Assembly: GCA_964632945.1 (NCBI GenBank)
Contig: CAZWCX010000045.1
Location: 1 to 50,583, forward strand
Direction: 5' to 3'
Length of the DNA stretch: 50,583 nucleotides
Origin: CAZWCX01 sp964632945
GTDB taxonomy: Bacteria; Planctomycetota; MHYJ01; WSZJ01; CAZWCX01
Shown one piece after another: positions 14,922 through 22,508 of the stretch. Position numbers and translations under genes: made by a program. Within the stretch, counting starts at the first letter, position 1. Each line of letters starts with the position of its first letter. The notes under the pieces were generated by a model. That model was not told where the DNA came from and searched no databases. It was given only the letters and a program-made list of their open reading frames with translations.

Positions 14922-16256
14922 GTGAGCCAGCTTCGCCGCATCTTCTCGCGCATCGCCTACAACCCCGTCGCCGCGCTCGGCGCCGTCGAGCAGCAATGCC
15001 CCGAGTGCTCCATCTCCCGCCGCGACGTGCTCCGGCTGGGCATGGGCGCCTACCTGGCCACGCTGTTTTCCCCGACCATGAACTACTTGTACGCGGATGA
15101 GACCTCCGCGAAGGGGAGCGCCAAGAACGTCATCCTGCTCTGGCTGGACGGCGGACCGTCGCACCTGGATCTCTGGGATCCCAAGGAAGGCGTCGACACC
15201 GCCGGCGAATTCAAGCCGATCCCCACCAATCTCGACGGCGTCCGCCTGAGCCAGCACCTGTCGCGCACCGCCAAGGTGTGCGACAAGCTGGCGATCGTCC
15301 GCTCCATGACCTCGCGGGAGGGAAACCACAACCGTGCCCGCTACTTGGTTCATACCGGATACGCCCCGAATCCGACCGTGCAGCACCCCAGCCTCGGGGC
15401 GTACGTCTCGGCCGAACTTGGCGGCGAGAAGTTCGATCTCCCCCACTTCATCAGCGTCAACAACCCCTCCTTCGGGCCGGGATTTCTCGGCGTCGCGCAC
15501 AGCCCGTTCGTGGTGAACGACCCGACCAAGCCGATCGAAAACCTCGCCTATGCCTCCGGGGTGGACAAGGAGCGCTTCTTCCGCCGCATGGAACTGCTCA
15601 AGAAGCTGGAATCCGGCTTCGCCCGCAAGTACCCGACCGGCGAGGCCGACGCGCACCAGAAGATCTACGGGCGGACGATCGAATTGATGCACTCCGAGCG
15701 CCTCAACGCCTTCAACCTGGAGCAGGAGCCCCAGGCGCTGCGCGAGCGCTACGGCATGAACCGGTTCGGGCAGGGCTGCCTGCTGGCGCGCCGCCTCACC
15801 GAGGTGGGGGTCAAGTTCGTCGAGGTGACGCTCGGCGGATGGGATACGCACCGGGACAACTTCACGACGCTGGCCGAAAAGATCCCGCAGCTCGACATGG
15901 GGCTGGCGACGCTGGTCGAGGACCTGGAGAAGCGCGGCCGCTTGAAGGACACCCTCGTCCTGTGCATGGGAGAGTTCGGCCGCACGCCGCGGATCAATCC
16001 CAACGGCGGCCGCGACCACTACACCCGGACCTGGTCGGCGGTCCTCGCCGGAGGCGGCGTCAAGATGGGGCAGGTGGTCGGCTCCACGAGCAGCGACGGA
16101 ACCGAGGTGAAGGATCGCCCCATCCAGGTTCCCGACCTCTTCGCCACCATCGCCCACCTCCTCGGCCTGGAGTCGGGCAAGCAGTACGACACGCCCATCG
16201 GCCGGCCGATCAAGATGGTCGACGGCGGCAAGCTCGTGCCGGAACTGCTCGCCTAG
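14922..16256 (+). CDS. DUF1501 Tat-exported protein
   Basis: Encodes 444 residues. GTG at 14922 follows GGAGAG. A twin-arginine-type signal is visible at about 28-50 (ISRRDVLRLGMGAYLATLF). DUF1501 is in the alkaline phosphatase/sulfatase-like superfamily: VILLWLDGGPSHLDLWDPK (about 67-85), EVTLGGWDTHRDNF, CMGEFGRTPRINPNGGRDHY and the C-terminal PDLFATIAHLLGL. The HDH-like metal positions of sulfatases are partly visible (D, H, D-H). The substrate is unknown. The upstream partner is the DUF1549/1553 gene, 175 bases away and likely co-transcribed. Its TAG stop lies inside a REP-like palindrome (16253-16302). Confidence 0.95.
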   Translation: MSQLRRIFSRIAYNPVAALGAVEQQCPECSISRRDVLRLGMGAYLATLFSPTMNYLYADETSAKGSAKNVILLWLDGGPSHLDLWDPKEGVDTAGEFKPIPTNLDGVRLSQHLSRTAKVCDKLAIVRSMTSREGNHNRARYLVHTGYAPNPTVQHPSLGAYVSAELGGEKFDLPHFISVNNPSFGPGFLGVAHSPFVVNDPTKPIENLAYASGVDKERFFRRMELLKKLESGFARKYPTGEADAHQKIYGRTIELMHSERLNAFNLEQEPQALRERYGMNRFGQGCLLARRLTEVGVKFVEVTLGGWDTHRDNFTTLAEKIPQLDMGLATLVEDLEKRGRLKDTLVLCMGEFGRTPRINPNGGRDHYTRTWSAVLAGGGVKMGQVVGSTSSDGTEVKDRPIQVPDLFATIAHLLGLESGKQYDTPIGRPIKMVDGGKLVPELLA

Positions 16257-16302
16257 CCCTGATTCCTGAAGCCGCGTCCGCGGCTTCGGGCAGAATCCGG
16301 GC
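16253..16302. repeat. REP-like palindromic element, copy 1
   Basis: The element starts CTAGCCCTGATTCCTGAAGC and ends near AATCCGGGC. It has perfect 9-base arms GAAGCCGCG (16268-16276) and CGCGGCTTC (16279-16287). Its TAG (16254-16256) is the stop codon of the DUF1501 gene. It lies between convergent genes and may act as a bidirectional terminator. Copies are at 24209 and 50530. Confidence 0.75.
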
Positions 16303-16410
16303 GAGCGGAACGGATGCGACCCGTCGGGGCCGGATGCCGCGAGGCGCCCGGCCCCGGGTCCGTTCCGGTCCCGGTCCACCCCGCTCCCCGCCTTCGCCCC
16401 GCCGACCGGA

Positions 16411-17577
16411 TCAGTTGCGGTCCGGCGAGGGCCGCTCGAGTTCGAACACCTTGCGCTCCACTTCCAGCTCCTGCCGTCCGCGCGTGGTCTCCTGCTGGAC
16501 GAAGTCCCGGTACCGGTGTCCATCCCGGCTGAACTTGCAGTATGTGTTGAAGAGCGCATTGACGAAGCGGAACAGGAGGTCCGTGGAGAACGGCAGGTGG
16601 AAACCGACGCGTTCGGACAGGTGGAGGAGCTTGCGGGTCATCGCGCCGCCGAAGTCGAAGGAGTCGATCCCCAATTCCGCGAGGTCGCTCTCCAATTGCA
16701 TCATCACCGGCAACGCGGGCAGGACGAGGCTCAGCCGGCGGAACTTGCGGAACGGACTGTGCCGTTCCCAGAGCGACATGGGGAACTCCTTGAAGTAATT
16801 CGACGGCAGCGCGGCATGCCGCGACTCGTCGAGGTGGAAGAGTCGCAGGATTTCCAGTCCGGGGAACGCGCTCAGCATCCCGAAGAGGCTCAGGGCGAAC
16901 CCCTCGACCACGATGTTCATGGCGAAGAACTTCTCGAGTCCCTTCGACTTGAAGCCCCGCTCGAGCAGGATGTACTCCCACGCGGACAGGCGCGGGATCG
17001 GGCACTCGAACGCCTGGATCAATTCGCGCAGGACGACGAAGTGTTTGGCCTCTTCGAAGACCTGCATCGTGAGCGCGGCGCGGCCGCCCGTGCTCTTCAC
17101 CTCGTTGAGCACCTCGGTCGACACGAGCCACGCGTACGCCTCCCCGTGGCCGATGAGGGCGAGCACGTTGACCAGCGCCTGCTTTTCGCGCGGGGTGTAG
17201 GTCGCGTTGAGCATCTCGCGGAATTCCGTCGACCCGATCCGGTGCAGTTCCGCGCGTTCTTCGCTCGCCAGGGATTGCTCGGCCATCTTCAGGAGCGCCC
17301 GTTCCTCGGCGGTGCAATCCTTGAAGCTCGACCAGGGGGCGTGCTTCTCGGCTTTCCACAGGAAACGCAGGCTCTTGTCGTAGTGCTTCCGACGCAGATC
17401 GTCCTTGGCGCCGCCGACGAATTCGTAATGGACGTCGTCGTAGTCGCCCTTGCGCCCGCCGAGGTGGAGGAACGCCATGGTGCGATCGAACCCCCGCACC
17501 AGGGCATTGGCCGTCTGCTCCACATCGTCGTGAATCTGCGCGGCCCGGGGGTTCACCTTGATCTTCTGCACGTTCAT
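16411..17577 (-). CDS. Ferritin-like diiron protein
   Basis: Encodes 388 residues. The start at 17577 follows GGGGAGG. Two helix-pair iron motifs are visible: Glu146 then E176-x2-H179 (FEEAKH), and Glu225 then E251-x2-H254 (DESRH). This is the full carboxylate-bridged diiron set of ferritin-like oxidases, such as ribonucleotide reductase R2-like and AurF-like enzymes. It is too long for a storage ferritin, so an oxygen-activating oxygenase or desaturase role is more likely; the substrate is unknown. Its ATG overlaps the TGA of the upstream TetR gene by 4 bases (ATGA), so the two are coupled and probably share the TetR-controlled promoter. Confidence 0.8.
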   Translation of the reverse strand: MNVQKIKVNPRAAQIHDDVEQTANALVRGFDRTMAFLHLGGRKGDYDDVHYEFVGGAKDDLRRKHYDKSLRFLWKAEKHAPWSSFKDCTAEERALLKMAEQSLASEERAELHRIGSTEFREMLNATYTPREKQALVNVLALIGHGEAYAWLVSTEVLNEVKSTGGRAALTMQVFEEAKHFVVLRELIQAFECPIPRLSAWEYILLERGFKSKGLEKFFAMNIVVEGFALSLFGMLSAFPGLEILRLFHLDESRHAALPSNYFKEFPMSLWERHSPFRKFRRLSLVLPALPVMMQLESDLAELGIDSFDFGGAMTRKLLHLSERVGFHLPFSTDLLFRFVNALFNTYCKFSRDGHRYRDFVQQETTRGRQELEVERKVFELERPSPDRN

Positions 17578-18167
17578 CGTACCGCCTCCCCGCCGTGCGC
17601 GGCGATCCAGGTCTCGAAGAACTCCGTCGACGACGAACCGTCGGAAGTCCCGGCGCCGGGTCGGATCAGCCCGAGGGCGACGGAGCCGATGAGGAAACTC
17701 AACATCCCCTCCACCCCGCGCCGCGAAAGCCCGTCGAACAGGCGGTCGAGGGCGCGCGTGTAGATCACCAACGCTTCGGGAAACACCCGGCCGATCCGCC
17801 CCCCGTCGGCGGAGTCGGCGCGGGCGCGGAACCGGTAGACGTCGATGAACAGGAAGAGCGCCTTCTGGAAGTAGCGTCGCTTCCATTCCACGAACCGGAT
17901 CAGGGCGCGGAACCGGTCCCGCATGGTCGCGGACGGGGCCACGCGCGACTCCAGTTGCCGGGCATCGTTCTCCGCCATGTGCAGGAGCATCTGCGCGAAC
18001 AGGTCCTCTTTGCCGCGGAAGTAATGGTAGAGGGTCCCGGTCGTGACGCGCAGGTGCTCGGAAAGGCTGCGCATGGTCGCCCCGTGGAACCCGTGCACGG
18101 CGAAGTGGTCGAAAGCGCGGACCAGGAGCGACTCGCGCACCTGCTGCCGGTCGACGATCTTGGGCAT
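17574..18167 (-). CDS. TetR-family transcriptional regulator
   Basis: Encodes 197 residues. The start at 18167 follows GGGGGAGG; an upstream in-frame start at 18212 would lie inside the promoter. The TetR helix-turn-helix covers residues about 9-55 (LLVRAFDHFAVHGFHGATMRSL and VTTGTLYHYFRGKEDLF). The C-terminal ligand/dimer domain is helical. It is the first gene of an operon with the diiron protein. The operator-like repeat in its own promoter (18188-18223) suggests autorepression relieved by a ligand, perhaps a substrate of the diiron enzyme. The ligand cannot be predicted. Confidence 0.93.
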   Translation of the reverse strand: MPKIVDRQQVRESLLVRAFDHFAVHGFHGATMRSLSEHLRVTTGTLYHYFRGKEDLFAQMLLHMAENDARQLESRVAPSATMRDRFRALIRFVEWKRRYFQKALFLFIDVYRFRARADSADGGRIGRVFPEALVIYTRALDRLFDGLSRRGVEGMLSFLIGSVALGLIRPGAGTSDGSSSTEFFETWIAAHGGEAVR

Positions 18168-18187
18168 GGCCGACCTCCCCCCTTGCG

Positions 18188-18223
18188 TTGCGTACCGATT
18201 ATTATATAACACCCGTTACGCAA
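18188..18223. promoter_or_regulatory. TetR operator-like inverted repeat
   Basis: TTGCGTACCG (18188-18197) and CGTTACGCAA (18214-18223) are inverted arms matching at 9 of 10 positions. They flank the AT-rich -10 region of the tetR promoter, so a bound dimer would block RNA polymerase. Confidence 0.65.
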
Positions 18224-18229
18224 GGTCAA
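18201..18229 (-). promoter_or_regulatory. Promoter of the tetR-diiron operon
   Basis: On the minus strand TTGACC (18224-18229), exactly 17 bases and a perfect TATAAT (18201-18206). It overlaps the inverted repeat and lies about 35 bases before the start at 18167. Confidence 0.75.
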
Positions 18230-18313
18230 GCGCACGGCCGGGGCAGGGATGGGCCGCTTGTGGGGACGGGCTCCCCCGACCGTCGGCCGGAGCGGCGGGG
18301 AAACGCCGTCCGG

Positions 18314-19399
18314 TCAGTAGCGCAGGACGGCGGCGATGCGGCCGTGGTCCTTGAGGGCGCCGTCCGACACGAAAATGGCGCGCCCCCCTTTGGCGATCAC
18401 CCGCTCGAGGATCTCGTCCACGGCGTCGTCGATCACTCCCGGCGACGCGGGGTCGGTGACCGGTTGGATCCGGTCGGCCGACCCGTCGATTCGCGCCGGG
18501 TAATAGAACCCCTCTTCCACGAGCACGGCGCCGATCCGTCCCTCCGAAGCCGCCTGCCATGCGTCCTGCACCCCGGAGAGGTGCTTGCGGGCGCGAATGG
18601 CCCCGTCGAGGTCGGCCAACGCCTGGCCGCGTTTTTTCTCGAGGTGCCCCTCGACGACCGGCCAGACCAGCTTGCCGAGGTCCTGCAAGGGAGTCTTGTC
18701 GTGAACGCCGGCGAGCGTTCCGGAAACCAGGCTGCTCAGGCGCGTCACTTCCTGGAAGTAGCCCAGCGAGCGATTCGCGCCGACCACGATCAGGGGCAGA
18801 TTCTCGCGCGCCAGCACGCCCGAAAGCGCGAGGTCGACGCGACGGAAGAAGTGCCGATGCCGCTCGTCCGCGTACGCCGACTTGTCGGCCTTGATGTCGC
18901 CGCGTCCCGCTCCGCCCCGGTCCGGCTCCTCATCGGTCATGGGGAACGGCGGGCGGAGGAACTCCACCAGCGTCTGACGCCAACCGGAGTACAATCGGGT
19001 AGTCCGCTCCCCGAGGAGCAAGACCCAGGTGCGGGGGCTCCGGTTGAGGGCGAAGACGAGATCCCGGGTGAAGAAATTGGGGTCGATGGCGACCCGTTCC
19101 TTGACCGGAAACGGAAGGTGGTGCGCCTCCGCGAAGCCGCGGGCGACGAACAGGGCGATGCCGTCCAGGGTGTGCCGGTAGTCGATGGCCTCCGCCGTCT
19201 TTTCCAGCCGCTCGAGCAGCGGACCGACCTCGCGGCGCGTAAACTCCCGCTGCAGGCGTTCGCCGGCCGTCTTGACGAGGTTCTTGATCCGGATCGGGTC
19301 CTGCCGGTTCTCCGGCGACGTTCGGTGCATCGGGGCGAGGATGCTCAACGCCGGATAGCCGTGGACGGATTGGAGACGCTTGAGGTCCGTTCGGTTCAT
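18314..19399 (-). CDS. baeRF-family protein (bacterial eRF1/Pelota-like release factor homologue)
   Basis: Encodes 361 residues. ATG at 19399 follows GAGGAGG; a GTG three codons upstream overlaps that site. The overall pattern is that of bacterial homologues of archaeo-eukaryotic release factors: an N-terminal region ending in DGIALFVA, a central domain (WVLLLGERTTRLYSG; LIVVGANRSLGYFQEVTR) and a C-terminal L7Ae-like domain (GRIGAVLVEEGFYYPARID ... GGRAIFVSDGALKDHGRIAAVLRY). The family is predicted to act on ribosomes or peptidyl-tRNA in rescue or stress; direct evidence is limited. I see no GGQ motif. It stands alone with its own promoter. Confidence 0.8.
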   Translation of the reverse strand: MNRTDLKRLQSVHGYPALSILAPMHRTSPENRQDPIRIKNLVKTAGERLQREFTRREVGPLLERLEKTAEAIDYRHTLDGIALFVARGFAEAHHLPFPVKERVAIDPNFFTRDLVFALNRSPRTWVLLLGERTTRLYSGWRQTLVEFLRPPFPMTDEEPDRGGAGRGDIKADKSAYADERHRHFFRRVDLALSGVLARENLPLIVVGANRSLGYFQEVTRLSSLVSGTLAGVHDKTPLQDLGKLVWPVVEGHLEKKRGQALADLDGAIRARKHLSGVQDAWQAASEGRIGAVLVEEGFYYPARIDGSADRIQPVTDPASPGVIDDAVDEILERVIAKGGRAIFVSDGALKDHGRIAAVLRY

Positions 19400-19489
19400 G
19401 GCCCACACCTCCTCGGAGCCGGCGCCGGAATCGCGTCCGGGCGGGCCCTCGACCGCCGATCGGGAATGCGGATCGGCTCCCCAGATTCC

Positions 19490-19517
19490 ACTCTAACCCG
19501 CCCCCGGCGCGAATCAA
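19490..19517 (-). promoter_or_regulatory. Candidate promoter of the baeRF gene
   Basis: On the minus strand TTGATT (19512-19517), a 16-base spacer and TAGAGT (19490-19495), about 90 bases before the start at 19399. Confidence 0.4.
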
Positions 19518-19598
19518 GCGAAAACCGGGCGCAGCCGTCCGGCCCGGTCACGAAGCCAGTCGCGGGCGTCGATGCTGCTGGCACGCCGGCGAGGGCCG

Positions 19599-19607
19599 TG
19601 CTACACT
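19599..19607 (+). promoter_or_regulatory. Extended -10 element before coaD
   Basis: TGC-TACACT (19599-19607) is an extended -10 match 31 bases before the coaD ATG. No good -35 is seen. Confidence 0.35.
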
Positions 19608-19637
19608 GACGTCCGTTCCGGGCTCCGGGAGGTCGGG

Positions 19638-20141
19638 ATGAAACGCGCAGTCTACGCCGGCAGCTTCGATCCGCCCACCTGCGGCCACCTGTGGATGATC
19701 GAAACCGGCGCGCGCCTGTTCGACGAGCTGGTCGTCGCGGTCGGCATCAATCCGGACAAGAAATACACCCTCGACGTCGCCACCCGCGTCGAGCTGCTGC
19801 GCGAGATCACCCGCACCCTGCCGAACACGCGCATCGACACGTTCGAGAACCAGTTCCTCGTTCGCTACGCCCGCTCCGCGCAGGCGGAGTACGTGATTCG
19901 CGGCATCCGCACGGAAGCCGACTACGAGTACGAGCGCGCCATGCGCCACATGAATGCCGACCTCGACCCGCAGATCACCACCGTCTTCCTGATGCCCCCG
20001 CGTCAGATCGCCGAGATCAGCTCCAGCCTGGTCAAGGGGCTGGTGGGCCCCGCGGGGTGGGAGGAGATCGTGCGCAACTACGTCCCGGAACCGGTTCACC
20101 GCAAGCTCCTGGAAGCCCACGGCCATGTCCGATCGAAGTAA
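19638..20141 (+). CDS. coaD: Phosphopantetheine adenylyltransferase
   Basis: Encodes 167 residues, the normal CoaD length. ATG at 19638 follows GGGAGG. It transfers AMP from ATP to 4'-phosphopantetheine, the penultimate step of coenzyme A synthesis. The nucleotidyltransferase motif TxGH is present as SFDPPTCGH (about 9-17). Other signatures are YVIRGIRTEADYEYE and the C-terminal ISSSLVK. It heads a run of closely spaced plus-strand genes and overlaps the next gene by 17 bases. Confidence 0.97.
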   Translation: MKRAVYAGSFDPPTCGHLWMIETGARLFDELVVAVGINPDKKYTLDVATRVELLREITRTLPNTRIDTFENQFLVRYARSAQAEYVIRGIRTEADYEYERAMRHMNADLDPQITTVFLMPPRQIAEISSSLVKGLVGPAGWEEIVRNYVPEPVHRKLLEAHGHVRSK

Positions 20142-20742
20142 ATGGTCGGCGCTTTGGACGCGGCTTCGCGCCAAGGGGGATCCGATCCCCGTCCACGATG
20201 CGCTCGTGAAGGCGTATTGCGAGCCGCACCGCGCCTACCACAACCTGCGTCACATCACCGACTGCCTGCGGCACTTCGAACCCGTACGATCCCTGGCCGA
20301 AGATCCGGATGCCGTGGAAACGGCCCTTTGGCTTCACGACGTCGTGTACGACCCGCGCGCCAAGGACAACGAGGAACGCAGCGCGGAATTCGCCCGCAGG
20401 ATCTTCCGCGCCGCCGAGATGCCCGAACCGTTCACGATCAAGGTGTCATCGCTGATCCTGGTCACACGCCACGAAGTCGTCCCGGCAACGCCGGACGGCC
20501 GCCTGGTCGTCGACATCGACCTCTCCATCCTGGGGCGGGACCCGATCGAATTCGACGAATACGAGCGGACCGTCCGCAAGGAGTACGATTGGGTTCCCGC
20601 GCCCATGTTTCGCGCCGGACGTTGCAAGATCCTCCAGCAGTTCCTGGACCGGCCCTCGATCTACTTCACGGACGCCTTCCGCTCGAAGTTCGAGGAGAAG
20701 GCGCGCCGCAATCTCGCGCGGTCGATCGCACTGCTGCGCTGA
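20125..20742 (+). CDS. HD-superfamily phosphohydrolase
   Basis: Encodes 205 residues, starting inside the end of coaD. The metal-binding HD pattern is visible: YHNLRHI (about 39-45), LWLHDVVYD with the HD doublet (about 70-78), ASP-containing DIDLSILG (about 131-138) and charged EEKARRNLA at the end. This matches the family of predicted metal-dependent HD hydrolases of about 200 residues (COG4339 type). The substrate is unknown; nucleotides are likely. The overlap with coaD implies translational coupling but not a shared pathway. Confidence 0.88.
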   Translation: MSDRSKWSALWTRLRAKGDPIPVHDALVKAYCEPHRAYHNLRHITDCLRHFEPVRSLAEDPDAVETALWLHDVVYDPRAKDNEERSAEFARRIFRAAEMPEPFTIKVSSLILVTRHEVVPATPDGRLVVDIDLSILGRDPIEFDEYERTVRKEYDWVPAPMFRAGRCKILQQFLDRPSIYFTDAFRSKFEEKARRNLARSIALLR

Positions 20743-20755
20743 CCCGGAGCCTCCC

Positions 20756-22504
20756 ATGACTTCCTCGCGCGACCGGGCGGGTTCGACGCTCCTGCTCGAC
20801 GAGTATTTCGGGGCGGAAGACCCCCGCTTCCTCGACGAATTGGGCTCGATCCGCTCCGGCGCCGCCCTGGCGGCCTTCACCGACCGCTGGAAGAAGGATC
20901 CCCGCCCCTGGGCGCGGCGACAGATCTTCGCCTACCTGGAGCGGCCGTTCGACCGCCCGGGCCATCCCCCGGTGGTCAAGCGGTTGTTCAAGCACGCAGA
21001 GAAGCAGCGGGACGACGAACTCCTCGCTGCCTTCCTGGCCGCCTTCGACCGCCTGATCCGTCGCGTGCGCCGAAAGAAGATCCGTTGGGACCACGACGCA
21101 CGCTCCCACTGGACCGAGGAGGTTCTCCGCGTCCCGCGCGACGTGATCCGCGTGATCCAGGCGCCCAATCCGCGCACGGGGCAACCGATCGAGTTCGTCC
21201 AGCGGCCGGCCGGCAGCGGACGGATCTTCTCCCACGCCACGCGCTACCACCTCCGCCTCCGCGCGTGGCGGTACTTCCGCCACATGGGCTTCCAGCGACC
21301 GAAGGAGTATGTGGCGGCGGTCGCCCGCGCCCTCCTGCGCTACCGGGACGAGGACCTCTCCGACGGCGCCGCCCTGCTGGACTCCTGGGGCTTCGTGCAG
21401 GCCTGCTTCCGGGGCTCGAAAGTGCTGCGCTTCGGCTCCTCGCACGTCTATCTGTCCCCCGAGCGGAGCCTGGCGGAACTCGCCCCGGCCCCGCGGTTCT
21501 TGCACTTGTGGAAGGAGTCCGCGGCGGGCGGGGTGCTCTTCTCCCTCGTCCTCGAAGCCCCCGCGCGCGCGATCCGCGTGTGGGCGATGGAGATGCTCCG
21601 GACGCACCACGCCGATCGGCTCGCCTCCGCCTCCCTCGAGGACCTCTTCCGCCTGCTTGACCACGCCGACCCCGAGGTGCAAAACTTCGGCGCCGACCGC
21701 TTGCGCTCCGCGCGGGGCCTGGAGACGCTGCCCGTGGCCGACTGGCTGCGGTTGATCGAAACGCCCAATCCGGTCGCCCTCGGCTTCGTCTGCGAGGCGA
21801 TGCTCCGCCACGTCACCGCCGACCGTCTCGATTTCGTCCAGCGACTGCGCATGGCCTGCGCCCAACCGTCGCCCGTCGCGCGGATGGGACTCGATTTCCT
21901 GCGCGCGCGACCGCCCGCGACCGCGGCCGAACGGGCCAGCCTGGTGATGGCCGGGGAGTCGAACTGCCCCGCAATCGCCGGCGAGCTCGCCCGCTGGACC
22001 CTCTCGATCGCCGGCGTAGCGGGCGCGTACGACCGCGAGGTCGCCTCGGCGCTCCTCGACAGTGCACAGCCCGATGCCCGGGCCGCTGCCTGGACCTGGC
22101 TCGTCGGCGACTCGCCCGGGATGCAGGATCCTGCCCTCTGGGCGCGCCTGCTCGAGACCCCCTACGACGACGTGCGGCTCCGGCTCGTGGAGACCCTGGA
22201 GCGCCGCTCCGGCCTGCCGGGCGCGCGCGTGGACGATCTCGTGCCGGTCTGGAGCGCCGTCCTGCTCGGGGTCCTCCGCGGCGGACGCCGGAAGCTCCAG
22301 GCCGTGCGGCAGCTGGGCCGCGCGCTCGCGGCAGACCCGAGCCGCGCGGATTCCCTCCTCCCCGTCCTCGCGGTGGCCATCCGGTCGGTGCGCGGCCCGG
22401 AGATGCGCGCCGGGCTCGCCGCCGCGGTCACCGCCGTCGAAGCCCGGCCCGAACTGTCCGAGGCCCTGCGCCGCCACGTCCCCGAACTGGTCTTACCCAG
22501 GTGA
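20756..22504 (+). CDS. Alpha-solenoid (HEAT-like) protein, partner of SWIM protein
   Basis: Encodes 582 residues. ATG at 20756 follows GGAG. It has no signal peptide or membrane segment. The N-terminus has IFAYLERPFDRPGHPPVVKRLFKHAEK. A distinctive block follows at about 160-210 (GRIFSHATRYHLRLRAWRYFRHMGF). The rest is degenerate helical repeats (RAIRVWAMEMLRTHH, DPEVQNFGADRLRSARGLETLPV). I do not recognise a named family beyond HEAT-like. It lies 13 bases after the HD gene and 4 bases before the SWIM-domain gene; the last pair probably form one complex. Confidence 0.75.
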   Translation: MTSSRDRAGSTLLLDEYFGAEDPRFLDELGSIRSGAALAAFTDRWKKDPRPWARRQIFAYLERPFDRPGHPPVVKRLFKHAEKQRDDELLAAFLAAFDRLIRRVRRKKIRWDHDARSHWTEEVLRVPRDVIRVIQAPNPRTGQPIEFVQRPAGSGRIFSHATRYHLRLRAWRYFRHMGFQRPKEYVAAVARALLRYRDEDLSDGAALLDSWGFVQACFRGSKVLRFGSSHVYLSPERSLAELAPAPRFLHLWKESAAGGVLFSLVLEAPARAIRVWAMEMLRTHHADRLASASLEDLFRLLDHADPEVQNFGADRLRSARGLETLPVADWLRLIETPNPVALGFVCEAMLRHVTADRLDFVQRLRMACAQPSPVARMGLDFLRARPPATAAERASLVMAGESNCPAIAGELARWTLSIAGVAGAYDREVASALLDSAQPDARAAAWTWLVGDSPGMQDPALWARLLETPYDDVRLRLVETLERRSGLPGARVDDLVPVWSAVLLGVLRGGRRKLQAVRQLGRALAADPSRADSLLPVLAVAIRSVRGPEMRAGLAAAVTAVEARPELSEALRRHVPELVLPR

Positions 22505-22508
22505 CGCC

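Noticed and set aside
14754..16559. Long minus-strand frame opposite the DUF1501 gene
   Set aside because: It is a shadow of the DUF1501 coding strand with no ribosome site or domain.
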